Of a DNA stretch of 31,282 bases, positions 1 to 7,286 are shown in pieces (the first letter of the stretch is position 1; each line of letters begins with the position of its first letter). Both the position numbers and the translations under genes were made by a program. Origin of the DNA: JAZFYD01 sp036443405 (GTDB lineage Bacteria > Planctomycetota > PLA2); contig JAZFYD010000113.1 of the NCBI GenBank assembly GCA_036443405.1, positions 1 through 31,282 of the forward strand. The letters run 5' to 3'. The notes beneath the pieces are model-generated. The model searched no databases. It was given only the letters and a program-made list of their open reading frames with translations, and was not told the origin of the DNA.

Positions 1-2
1 GA

Positions 3-1262
3 TACGCCCGTGGGTCGGCGTCCGCGATGGATGGAAAGCGGGCGTCGGATGCGTTGATGGAGGCGGACGGCGGGAACGGTGTGGCGCAGCTCTATGCGGG
101 CCGCTTGCTGGAGGATCAGCTGGGAACGAACGCGGGAGCGGATGCCTTTGCTGCCGCGCGCGCAGCGGGTGCGACCCCCGGTGAGGTCTCACATCTGAAA
201 CGGCCCGCGCACTCCGAAGGGATGAACCGGTTTCTCCAGGCCTTGACGAGGGGTGTGCGAGCGCGGTATCGGCACTACGCGCTGAGCGGCGAGGCGGAGT
301 CGTTCCAGGAGTTTGTTTCCTGGGTTCGTTCGGAATTCGAGCGAGCCACTGGAGAGAAACTCGGCCCGGCCGCCGGGCCGAAGAGCTATGCGTTTGTCGG
401 AAAGATCATCGACGCAACGATGGAAAGCGACGACCCGCTTGTGCTGCGTTGCGCGAAGGACGACGTTTTGCTGCTCTTGGGACAACGAAACGGTGGCCCG
501 CCGGAAGCCCTCGCGGCCGAGATCATGCGGCGGGAGGCGGCACGCGCGGTGAAGACGCGTGGGCTAACCGCGCGCCGAGAGGCCGTGTGGCTGGGACGGC
601 GATATGTGGGCGGGTATCAGGAGTGGATCGGCGGCGGGGAACTTGCCGGTCTTGCGCTGGAGGGGTTGGTGCTCGTCGATCGCGAGGAAACCGCGCGCTG
701 GGAGGGGGACGTCAAACGGCGCCGATTGCGATTGGCGGACGAGACGGCAGACCTGTTGTCGGAGGAAGCGCTGACGGACAAACCCGTTACGAGCGTGCGC
801 GATCCCGGCGGCGTCGGGACGAAGTTGCTTCTGACCGGTCCGTTGGATTTCGCGGAAGAGGTGCTGGTCCATGAGAACGCGCACCTGATCGACGCGGCGC
901 GGCATCTCCCCGTCACTCACCACCCGTTTCGAAATCTGTTCCTCGCGCTCGGGCGCGGATTCAGCCGGGAAGCGATCCTCGGGTTTCTTGAGCGCAACGC
1001 GCAGCTGACGGCGATCGCCGAGGGTCCGCAACCCCGCGCCGGCCTCGCCACTTGCTGTTTGGCGCTGAACCGCGGCGGCGCGCATTCGCGGGGCTACACG
1101 GAAATCGTGGAAGGCATGGTCTCCGAAATCCATGGGCGTCCCGAGGACTTCCCCGCCATCGACACCAACCGCGTCATCGTCCAGCAACTCCACCGTTTGT
1201 CCGACGACGAGGTACGTGAGTTGGCTCGAGTCCTGGCGAAGAAGTGGGGGGTTCGGAACTAG
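3..1262 (+). CDS. HEXXH-motif protein (possible zinc metallopeptidase), 5' end outside the window
   Basis: The reading frame is open to the left edge, so the true start may lie outside; the first internal ATG is at 27. Numbered from that ATG, residues 282-286 read HENAH, an HEXXH motif typical of gluzincin-type zinc peptidases, within a hydrophobic segment (VLVHENAHLIDAARH). Conserved-looking glutamates follow about 50 residues later (AIAEG) and near TEIVEG, either of which could be the third zinc ligand. The N-terminal 200 residues are charged and helical-looking with no domain I recognise. There is no visible signal peptide, but the N-terminus may be missing. The gene converges on the M24 peptidase gene, with 37 nt between the two stop codons. 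The peptidase role is an inference from one motif; the family is unknown to me. Confidence 0.7.
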   Translation, partial: YARGSASAMDGKRASDALMEADGGNGVAQLYAGRLLEDQLGTNAGADAFAAARAAGATPGEVSHLKRPAHSEGMNRFLQALTRGVRARYRHYALSGEAESFQEFVSWVRSEFERATGEKLGPAAGPKSYAFVGKIIDATMESDDPLVLRCAKDDVLLLLGQRNGGPPEALAAEIMRREAARAVKTRGLTARREAVWLGRRYVGGYQEWIGGGELAGLALEGLVLVDREETARWEGDVKRRRLRLADETADLLSEEALTDKPVTSVRDPGGVGTKLLLTGPLDFAEEVLVHENAHLIDAARHLPVTHHPFRNLFLALGRGFSREAILGFLERNAQLTAIAEGPQPRAGLATCCLALNRGGAHSRGYTEIVEGMVSEIHGRPEDFPAIDTNRVIVQQLHRLSDDEVRELARVLAKKWGVRN

Positions 1263-1263
1263 C

Positions 1264-1276
1264 CCGGCATCGCCGG
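1264..1276. terminator. Short GC hairpin between convergent genes
   Basis: CCGGC-ATC-GCCGG forms a perfect 5-bp stem with a 3-nt loop directly after the stop codon of the HEXXH gene and before the convergent M24 gene. There is no U-tract on either strand, so it would be a weak intrinsic terminator at best. The call rests on position and symmetry only. Confidence 0.25.
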
Positions 1277-1299
1277 AGTGTTCGAACGAGCCTCGGGGC

Positions 1300-2604
1300 T
1301 CAGCGTCCTCGTTCCTCGTGTCCGCCGGCCAGCCAGGCTTCGACTTCGTCCACGGTTTTTGGGAACGCCTTCGTGAGAATCTCGCCGCCGTTCTTGGTGA
1401 CGAGCACGATGTCTTCGATGCGCACGCCGAGACTCTCCTCGCGGATATAGACCCCGGGTTCCACTGTGAACGTCATGCCCTCGGCGAGGACGGGAGGGCC
1501 GGGGTCGTGTACATCCAGGCCGACGTGGTGGGAGATGCCGTGGATGAAATGCCGCGACAGGCCCGCCTTGGCGAGAACGGCGTGGGCGGCGCGCTGCAAC
1601 TCATCGAACCGGCGACCCGGGCGCACGAGTGCGAGCGCGGCTTCCTGGGCCGCGAGAACCGCTTCGTACACCTCGCGCTGGCGTTTGGTGAACTTGCCCG
1701 ACACGGGGAAAGTGCGCGTGACATCGGCGGCGTAACGGTTTTGCTCCGCGCCGGCATCGATGACGAGCAACTCGCCCGCGAGCAGGGGGGACTCGTTGCG
1801 GAAGTAATGCGGCAGCGCGGCGTTGGCGCCGGAGGCCACAACGAATCCATATGCCGGACGGCGCCCCTGCCGTCGGATCGAGGCCACAAGCGCCGCGTCG
1901 ACCGCGGACTCGGTTCCATCCGCACGGATGGCCGGGAGGGCCGCGTCAAACGCAGTCTTGGTGGTCGCGATGGCGGCCCGCAATTCGGCGATCTCGAACT
2001 CGCTCTTTTGGGATCGCAAACGCGCGAGCTCGACGTCGAGAGCCTTGTATTCGATATCCGGCCGCCGCTTCTTCAGTTGCTCCAGAATCTCGCGGCGCAA
2101 CTCGCGGACGAGCCCGTGGTCTGGGCCGCGATACAGGTGCATGTGCAGCCGGGCTCTTTTCGGCAGCAACTCCGCAATCTCGCGGGCGAGGCCAACGGCG
2201 CGCGGGGGCGCCGCGTGGATGCGGTCCACACCCAGACGCTTGGTCGTCTCGGCGTTGGGTTGGTGCCGCAATCCGTAAAACTGCACGAACGCCGGAGGGC
2301 CGGTACGCAGGAAGAGGATCTCTCGCGTGCCCTTTTCGAGCGGTTTGGCGGCGACCCCGCAGAGCAATAGCGACGCACCCGGTTCGTCGGCACCGGTGAG
2401 ATAGAGCAGATGCCCCTCCTGGCGCGGCTGCAGTACATCGGTGAAGGGTTGCCCGAGCAACAGGGCGTAGCCCTTCTTGAGGTAGTCCGCCAATCTCGCG
2501 CGCCGTTCGCGATGGGCATCCGCGCGGGCAACGGCCGGCGGCCCGGCATGCGTCGAGGGTGCGATGACGGAGCACAAAAAGACAGCGACGGCCAGCGGGC
2601 GCAT
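1300..2604 (-). CDS. Secreted M24 metallopeptidase (Xaa-Pro aminopeptidase type)
   Basis: The product (434 aa) should remove N-terminal residues before proline using a dinuclear metal site. I start at the ATG at 2604 because it begins a clear signal peptide (MRPLAVAVFLCSVIAPSTHA); a start at 2652 would put 16 charged residues in front. The N-terminal 190 residues match the usual creatinase/AMP_N layout, and the C-terminal half is the pita-bread fold. All five metal ligands are visible: D283 in VIDAG, D294 in ADVTRTFP, H359 in SHHVGLDVHD, E382 in VEPGVYI and E397 in RIEDI. The signal peptide implies a periplasmic or surface enzyme, unlike cytoplasmic PepP. It is the last gene of the leftward trmD-rplS-yraN-ptsN run, 51 nt after the EIIA gene. 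The family is secure; exact substrate preference is not shown. Confidence 0.93.
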   Translation of the reverse strand: MRPLAVAVFLCSVIAPSTHAGPPAVARADAHRERRARLADYLKKGYALLLGQPFTDVLQPRQEGHLLYLTGADEPGASLLLCGVAAKPLEKGTREILFLRTGPPAFVQFYGLRHQPNAETTKRLGVDRIHAAPPRAVGLAREIAELLPKRARLHMHLYRGPDHGLVRELRREILEQLKKRRPDIEYKALDVELARLRSQKSEFEIAELRAAIATTKTAFDAALPAIRADGTESAVDAALVASIRRQGRRPAYGFVVASGANAALPHYFRNESPLLAGELLVIDAGAEQNRYAADVTRTFPVSGKFTKRQREVYEAVLAAQEAALALVRPGRRFDELQRAAHAVLAKAGLSRHFIHGISHHVGLDVHDPGPPVLAEGMTFTVEPGVYIREESLGVRIEDIVLVTKNGGEILTKAFPKTVDEVEAWLAGGHEERGR

Positions 2605-2655
2605 GCCCAAGTGTAGCGGCTCACGAGGCGCCCGCACGGCGCGTGTGAGCACAAG

Positions 2656-3102
2656 CTAGGCGAGCGCCGCGAGGATCGCCTCGGCGTCGCCTGCTTGGTC
2701 CAGGCGCTGGCGGACCCCCGGGTCCTTCAGCTTGAGCGTGATCCTGGCCAGCAATTGGAGGTAGCGCTCCTGCTGGTGGTCGGGACCGGCGATCATCACG
2801 ACGATGTGAACCGGTTTGCCATCGAGCGAGTTGAACTCGAGCCCCTTTTGGGACTTGCCAAGGCCAACGACGAAATCCGAGACCGTGGGAATCTTGGCGT
2901 GGGGGATCGCAATGCCCAGCCCGATGCCGGTCGACATGATGCTCTCGCGATCCATGATCGCGGCGAGCAACGCTTCCGAATCCGCGACCTCGTCGGCCTG
3001 GGCGACCACTCCCGCGAGTTCGCGCAGGGCCGCATCCTTGGAGCCGGCGTCGAGCAACGTCACGCGCTCGGCCGGGATGATGTTTTCCAAGCTGATCGTC
3101 AT
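2656..3102 (-). CDS. ptsN: PTS EIIA domain protein (PtsN/fructose-type)
   Basis: A 148-aa single-domain PTS EIIA of the fructose/nitrogen-regulatory class. The phosphorylatable histidine is H68 in GIGLGIAIPHAK, the standard active-site context. The rest (ESIMSTGIG, then GLEFNSLDGKPVHIVVMIAGP, and a C-terminal LARITLKLKDP helix) follows the PtsN pattern closely. No EIIB or EIIC sugar transporter domain is attached or encoded nearby, so a regulatory rather than transport role is likely. No HPr or EI gene is in the window, so the phosphate donor is unknown. It sits 9 nt after yraN and 51 nt before the M24 peptidase gene in the same leftward run. Confidence 0.9.
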   Translation of the reverse strand: MTISLENIIPAERVTLLDAGSKDAALRELAGVVAQADEVADSEALLAAIMDRESIMSTGIGLGIAIPHAKIPTVSDFVVGLGKSQKGLEFNSLDGKPVHIVVMIAGPDHQQERYLQLLARITLKLKDPGVRQRLDQAGDAEAILAALA

Positions 3103-3111
3103 GAGGGCGCA

Positions 3112-3573
3112 TTATTCCCGAGGGTCCGTCGTGCGGGAAGAATCGGATCGCGGATTCGTACGAATCCAGCGAACGCCGGGATTGGTGCCGTCGCGCAGCT
3201 CGACCGTGACGACATCGAATCGGAACGGGTTCCTCTCGACGCGGTAGTGCTTGCGAAAGCCCCGTGCCGCGCGCCGGATGCGGACGGTCTGGGCATGGCG
3301 CACGACAGGCCAGTCCGCATGAAACACCCGACGCGCTTTCACCTCGACGAACACAATCGTGTTCCGCTCGAGCATGACACGGTCCAACTCACCACCGCTG
3401 CCTCGCCAGTTTCGGGCCAACACGATGAGGCCGTGTCGACGTAGGAGCCGCTCCGCGAGTTTCTCCGCGTATCGGCCCAGTTGGCGGCGTGAGAGATTTG
3501 ACTGCGGTCGACGCACGACTCCTCCGTTCGCGTTGCGTCTGGGCGGAGGCCCAAACCAAGCGAGCGGAGCCAA
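3112..3573 (-). CDS. YraN-like protein (UPF0102), nuclease-fold
   Basis: A 153-aa protein matching the YraN/UPF0102 family, a small restriction-endonuclease-like fold of uncertain function. The visible signature is GRYAEKLAERLLRRHG, then ARNWRGSGGELDRV, then TIVFVEVKARR, which is the family's E...GE(L/I)D...EVK catalytic-type arrangement. Conservation starts around residue 28, so the N-terminal 25 residues are a non-family extension. The farthest start is TTG at 3573; an in-frame GTG near residue 19 would give a more typical length. The position after trmD-rplS is the common rplS-(rnhB)-yraN neighbourhood, though rnhB is absent here. Family call firm, start uncertain. Confidence 0.85.
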   Translation of the reverse strand: MAPLAWFGPPPRRNANGGVVRRPQSNLSRRQLGRYAEKLAERLLRRHGLIVLARNWRGSGGELDRVMLERNTIVFVEVKARRVFHADWPVVRHAQTVRIRRAARGFRKHYRVERNPFRFDVVTVELRDGTNPGVRWIRTNPRSDSSRTTDPRE

Positions 3574-3604
3574 ACCGAGCCGAGCCGGTCGCGGCCTTGT
3601 CGAA

Positions 3605-4045
3605 TCAGCTCTCGGATTCGCCGGTCTCGGGCTCGATGACCTGCACGGCTGCCTGAGCCGCCTTTGCGGCCTTCTTGGCTTTCGCCTTGGTCTTGCGGCG
3701 AGTGTCGATGACTTCCTTGAGGCGCGTCGCCTTGCCGGTGCGGTCCCGCAGGAAGTAGAGCTTCGCGCGGCGGACTCGGCCCACGCGCTTGACGTCGACC
3801 TTCTTCACAAACGGGCTGTGCATCGGGAAGATGCGCTCGACGCCTTCGCTCTGCACGATACGGCGCACGGTAAACGTGGCGCTCATGCCGTGGCCGCGCA
3901 TCCGGATGACCGTTCCGGAGAAGATCTGAATGCGCTCTTTTTCACCCTCTTTGATGAGGACGTGAACATCGACGGTGTTGCCGACCTTGAACTTCGGAAG
4001 ATCCGTGCGGGCGTAAGCCTCTTCAATGCGATCGATTCGCGACAT
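3605..4045 (-). CDS. rplS: 50S ribosomal protein L19
   Basis: L19 sits at the 30S-50S interface of the ribosome. The protein begins with the family pattern and carries the core KFKVGNTVDVHVLIKEG, the IQIFSGTVIRMRG segment, the FTVRRI strand, and VGRVRRAKLYFLRD near residues 107-121. It is 146 aa against about 115 for the usual bacterial protein: the last 30 residues are an Ala/Lys-rich tail ending in an acidic PETGESES. The start is fixed by a strong ribosome binding site (AAGGAG on the minus strand at 4054-4059, 8 nt before the ATG). It lies 32 nt downstream of trmD, the classical trmD-rplS pairing. Confidence 0.98.
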   Translation of the reverse strand: MSRIDRIEEAYARTDLPKFKVGNTVDVHVLIKEGEKERIQIFSGTVIRMRGHGMSATFTVRRIVQSEGVERIFPMHSPFVKKVDVKRVGRVRRAKLYFLRDRTGKATRLKEVIDTRRKTKAKAKKAAKAAQAAVQVIEPETGESES

Positions 4046-4077
4046 GTGGTCCGCTCCTTAATACCTCGTGGGCGGTG

Positions 4078-4767
4078 TCAACCGCCTTGGCGCTCGATGA
4101 GGTCAGCGCGCCTAGCCCGCGTCCGTTCCCGTGAGGCTTGCAGCCGCCACAGAGCGATCCTCTCATGATCCCCTGAAATCAGTACTTCGGGAACTTCTCG
4201 ATCGCGGTAATTCCGAGGTCTTGTGTACTGGGGACCTTCCAAGAGCCCCGTGGTGAAGGAATCGTCCCGCGCCGAGTCCTCATCGCCGAGCACTCCGGGC
4301 AGCAAGCGGACGACGGCCTCGGTGACCGCCAGCGCCGCCGGCTCCCCGCCAGCGAGGACGAAATCGCCGATGGAAAGCTCAACCGGGTTCAGGATCTCCC
4401 GGATGCGCTCGTCAAACCCTTCATATCGGCCGCACACCAAGATCAGCCCGGGAAGCCCGGCGAACTCGCCGGCGGTTGCCTGGTCGAACCTCTTTCCCTG
4501 GGGGGTGAGCAGGACCGTGGGGGTGTCCGGATGCTGGCCCTTGCGGACGCGCTCGACAGCGTCGACCACGGGTCCGGGCATCAGCAGCATCCCGGGGCCG
4601 CCGCCAAAGGGGCGGTCGTCCACTTGCTTGTGGCGCCCTTCCGCGAAGTCGCGGATGTCCACGACCTCGAACTCGACCAACCCCTTCGCCGCGCCGATGC
4701 CGAGAATCGACGTGCCGAGATAGCCCTCGATCGCGGAGGGAAACAGGGTCAGGATCGAGATTTTCAT
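4078..4767 (-). CDS. trmD: tRNA (guanine-N1-)-methyltransferase TrmD
   Basis: TrmD methylates G37 of tRNAs using S-adenosylmethionine and so prevents +1 frameshifting. I start at ATG 4767 (MKISILTLFP), the canonical N-terminus; the frame extends 23 codons upstream without family resemblance. The 229-aa product shows the SPOUT-knot landmarks: LVCGRYEGFDERI, SIGDFVLAGGEPAALAV, and the LLEGPQYTRP and VPEVLISGDHERI segments that bind SAM and tRNA. It heads the leftward run and is divergent from ribE. The usual upstream partners rpsP and rimM are not here, so the conserved rpsP-rimM-trmD-rplS order is broken at this point. Confidence 0.97.
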   Translation of the reverse strand: MKISILTLFPSAIEGYLGTSILGIGAAKGLVEFEVVDIRDFAEGRHKQVDDRPFGGGPGMLLMPGPVVDAVERVRKGQHPDTPTVLLTPQGKRFDQATAGEFAGLPGLILVCGRYEGFDERIREILNPVELSIGDFVLAGGEPAALAVTEAVVRLLPGVLGDEDSARDDSFTTGLLEGPQYTRPRNYRDREVPEVLISGDHERIALWRLQASRERTRARRADLIERQGG

Positions 4768-4836
4768 GACGGGCGCCGTGAGGCATCGGGGACCGCGAAA
4801 TGGCCCAGCAAACAGGCGCTTCGCGGTGAATCCCAC

Positions 4837-4865
4837 ATTTCAAGCGGACCCAGCGCGCCCGTCAA
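4837..4865 (-). promoter_or_regulatory. Candidate sigma70-type promoter for trmD-rplS operon
   Basis: Reading the minus strand, TTGACG (4865-4860) is followed after exactly 17 nt by TGAAAT (4842-4837), matching the -35 consensus at five of six positions and the -10 at four. It lies 70 nt upstream of the trmD start, in the 123-nt gap shared with divergent ribE. On the plus strand the same gap holds CATAAT at 4879-4884, seven bases upstream of the ribE ATG; if used, ribE mRNA would be almost leaderless. Both are pattern matches only. Confidence 0.35.
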
Positions 4866-4890
4866 GCTGCGCGGCAGGCATAATGTGCCC

Positions 4891-5481
4891 ATGTTCACAG
4901 GTTTGGTGATGTGCAGAGGCCGCGTGGTCTCCCGTGAGGATGCCGACGGTGGCGCCCGTTTGCGGCTCGAAGCGGGGGAATTGGCCGCGCAGGCGCGGAT
5001 TGGCGACTCCGTGGCGGTCGATGGCTGCTGTCTCACGGTGGTCAAGATCGATGGGGCGGATCTCGAGTTCGAGGCGGTTTCCGAGACGCTCGCGCGGACC
5101 ACCCTTGGAGATCGGCATCCGGGCGATTTCGTCAATCTGGAGTTGCCACTGCGTCCCACGGATCGCCTCGGCGGCCATTTTGTGCAGGGCCACGTGGATA
5201 GCGTAGCCGAGGTGCTCGAGCGAAACGCTTTGCCCGACGGGAGCGCCGAGCTGCGGTTTTCGGTGCCGGACGCGCTGGCGGGTCAGATTGTCGAGAAGGG
5301 CTCGGTGGCCGTGGACGGCGTGAGCCTGACCGTGGCCGCCGTCGACGGAACTGGATTCGGAGTCGCGTTGATCCCGCACACGCTCAGCGTCACAACGCTC
5401 GGGTTGCGCCAGGTCGGAGACGCCGTAAATCTCGAAGGCGACATCCTGGCCAAGTACGTTGCGAGCCTGGTCGCCCGATAG
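4891..5481 (+). CDS. ribE: Riboflavin synthase alpha chain
   Basis: The enzyme dismutates two 6,7-dimethyl-8-ribityllumazine molecules into riboflavin plus a pyrimidine product. The 196-aa protein begins with the hallmark MFTGLV and shows the internal duplication of the family: half one has GDSVAVDGCCLTVV and half two has GSVAVDGVSLTVAAVD, with the linking GGHFVQGHVD motif near residues 94-103. Length is normal. The frame stays open upstream, but only the ATG at 4891 gives the family N-terminus. No other rib gene is adjacent. A GTG codon of the downstream frame overlaps its stop by one base, so the next gene may be co-transcribed. Confidence 0.97.
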   Translation: MFTGLVMCRGRVVSREDADGGARLRLEAGELAAQARIGDSVAVDGCCLTVVKIDGADLEFEAVSETLARTTLGDRHPGDFVNLELPLRPTDRLGGHFVQGHVDSVAEVLERNALPDGSAELRFSVPDALAGQIVEKGSVAVDGVSLTVAAVDGTGFGVALIPHTLSVTTLGLRQVGDAVNLEGDILAKYVASLVAR

Positions 5482-5501
5482 TGCGCGATGAGAGTTTCAC
5501 G

Positions 5502-5984
5502 ATGAAGGCCATCTTCCCGCTCTGCGTACTCGTGTCGGTTGTGTTGTGGGCCTGGGCGTTTGCCGCTCCACGGGCTCCGACACCCGTTCCGGAGGAGTTG
5601 GTCGGGACCTACAAGCTCTTTCGTTACGAGCCTGGACCGACACAAACCGACAAATCGAACCCGTACATCGAGGGCCACAACCAGGTGTTCGAGTTCCATG
5701 CAGACGGCACCTACGCCGTGCGGCAGATCGTGGCCGGCGGCGCCGAGATGAGTCGATGGGAGGGGCTGGTGCTTGTCCCGCGCGCGGGGCGCATGGAGTT
5801 CCGGCAGGTGTCGAACGATCGGGCGCTGATGCGGGCGACGGACGAGAACATCGAGCAGGTGTATCGCTGGGAGTGGCGCATGACGAAGATCGGCGAGATC
5901 CCGCCATACGACAAGATGATCCAGGCGCTGGTACTCACCAATGCGAAGCTGGGCTTCGAGCTGTTCCTCCAAAAAGAGAGCTAG
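5502..5984 (+). CDS. Small exported protein of unknown function, lipocalin-like pattern
   Basis: I do not recognise this protein. The ATG at 5502 begins a signal peptide (MKAIFPLCVLVSVVLWAWAFA), favouring it over the GTG at 5481 that overlaps the ribE stop. The mature part (about 135 aa) has an ELVGTYKLFRYE opening, then alternating strands such as NQVFEFHADGTYAVRQI and RMEFRQVSNDRALM. That pattern recalls small beta-barrel lipocalin-like proteins that start with an LxGxW/Y motif, but the similarity is too loose for a family name. There is no lipobox cysteine, so it is probably periplasmic. It is likely co-transcribed with ribE and ends in a hairpin facing the convergent mla operon. Confidence 0.8.
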   Translation: MKAIFPLCVLVSVVLWAWAFAAPRAPTPVPEELVGTYKLFRYEPGPTQTDKSNPYIEGHNQVFEFHADGTYAVRQIVAGGAEMSRWEGLVLVPRAGRMEFRQVSNDRALMRATDENIEQVYRWEWRMTKIGEIPPYDKMIQALVLTNAKLGFELFLQKES

Positions 5985-6012
5985 CCCGCCGAAGCCATGG
6001 CTGAGGCGGGCT
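5983..6012. terminator. Long imperfect palindrome between convergent genes (terminator or dispersed repeat)
   Basis: AGCCCGCC (5983-5990) and GGCGGGCT (6005-6012) pair perfectly, and the loop holds a second palindrome, AGCCATGGCT. The whole element begins in the stop codon region of the exported-protein gene and faces the mlaD stop at 6094. There is no clear U-run. It could end transcription in both directions, or it could be one copy of a dispersed repeat; I saw no second full copy in this window. Confidence 0.45.
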
Positions 6013-6093
6013 CCCCGGCCTCGGCCTCATGCGTCGAGCCCCATTCTCTCGGTCCCCCGGCCTCAGACCTCTTCGTCGAAGACGAACCGCCGC

Positions 6094-7278
6094 CTAGTTC
6101 AAAATCGTAAAGAACAGCGCCGTAAAGCTGATGAGGCTTCCGAGCGGCGCGTTCTCGCGCGAGATGCGGCCGGCCTCGCGGAACTCCATCAACATCGATT
6201 CCAGATCGCGCACGATCGTGTCGTCGTTGATGAGGCGGCCGAGCGTGCCGCCCTGCGGGTCGCTGAGCGCCGCGATGACTCTCTTGACCCCGCGCGCCGT
6301 CTCCGCATCGTTGAACAGAAGCCCGATCGGAGTGTCCGAGTCGTCCAGCTTCGCGACGGCGCGACGAAGGTCGGAGAGCGTGTCGTCGATCTTCTTGCCC
6401 TGCGATTTGTCGTGCAGGAGCACATCGAAGAGAGTCCCGGCCTCGGGGTGTTCCAGATCTTCCGACACGTTGACGAGACTGTCCATCACACGCCCGAACT
6501 TGTCGGAGAGCTCCGAATCGGTGAACAGCTTGTACAGCACGCCGTTCTTGTCGTTGTAGTCGGTCCGGAGCTGCCCCGCGAGGCTCATGAAATTGCGAAT
6601 GTCCTTGACCAGGCTCTCGTCCTCGCGCAGCAGCATCCCTAGAACCGAGTCCTTGGACGCCTTCTGTTTGTCCAGGTAGGTGAGCACGTTTGTGAGCGCG
6701 TCATACGCCTCATCCTCGAGAAGCAGATGCCCGACCACACCGGAGTCGTGCTTGTCGGCGGCGCCGCGAAGCTTGGCGGCAAACGCTTCGAGGTCGCCCA
6801 CCGCACTGCGGATGCCAGCTTCGTTGTCCTCGACGAGCTTGCCCAGCTTCGCCATCACGTCGGCTCGGATGACGCCAATCAGGATCGTGCCCTTCTCGAG
6901 GGGGCCGAGTTTCGGGTCGCCGCGGTCTAGGTGAACCCCGTACGAACCCAGCAGCGTCGTCCGTGCGAGCTCCACCCGCGCCTTCTCCCAGAGTTGCACG
7001 TCTTCCCGGATGGCGATCACGGCGTGGACGAACGCGCCCTTCGCCATCTTGTCGGGCGGAAGCAGCGAGACCTTCTTGACCGTCCCGATCTTGACTCCGG
7101 ACGTGAAAACACGTGCGCCCTCGCGGACCTCGGACTGTTCGCCGAAGACGACGTTCCAGTACTGCGGCGCTCCGAACAGCGTGATGTCTTTGAGCTTGAG
7201 CGTCGCGACAGTGAGGCCGAGCATCACCACGAGGATGAAGCCGCCAAGCGTCGCGCTGCGTCGAAGTGTCTTGCGCAT
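6094..7278 (-). CDS. mlaD: MlaD/MCE-domain substrate-binding protein with C-terminal repeats
   Basis: MCE proteins form rings in the periplasm, anchored in the inner membrane, and pass lipids between membranes with an MlaFE-type ABC transporter. The 394-aa protein has one N-terminal membrane anchor (residues 10-27) and an MCE domain (about 40-135) with the typical REGARVFTSGVKIGTVKKV segment. After a charged coil come six units of 31-35 residues, each opening with a hydrophobic G-(V/T)-(L/I)-x-x-L-L-x-(D/E)-D-like motif at about 180, 211, 246, 281, 316 and 344. The C-terminus ends in a hydrophobic stretch. It starts 8 nt after mlaF, last in its operon. The MCE family is clear; the transported lipid is not. 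Confidence 0.9.
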   Translation of the reverse strand: MRKTLRRSATLGGFILVVMLGLTVATLKLKDITLFGAPQYWNVVFGEQSEVREGARVFTSGVKIGTVKKVSLLPPDKMAKGAFVHAVIAIREDVQLWEKARVELARTTLLGSYGVHLDRGDPKLGPLEKGTILIGVIRADVMAKLGKLVEDNEAGIRSAVGDLEAFAAKLRGAADKHDSGVVGHLLLEDEAYDALTNVLTYLDKQKASKDSVLGMLLREDESLVKDIRNFMSLAGQLRTDYNDKNGVLYKLFTDSELSDKFGRVMDSLVNVSEDLEHPEAGTLFDVLLHDKSQGKKIDDTLSDLRRAVAKLDDSDTPIGLLFNDAETARGVKRVIAALSDPQGGTLGRLINDDTIVRDLESMLMEFREAGRISRENAPLGSLISFTALFFTILN

Positions 7279-7286
7279 ATGGATTC

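Noticed and set aside
3112..3554. Alternative short minus-strand frames within yraN
   Set aside because: The frame ending at 3112 carries the GELD...EVK family motif; the others do not.
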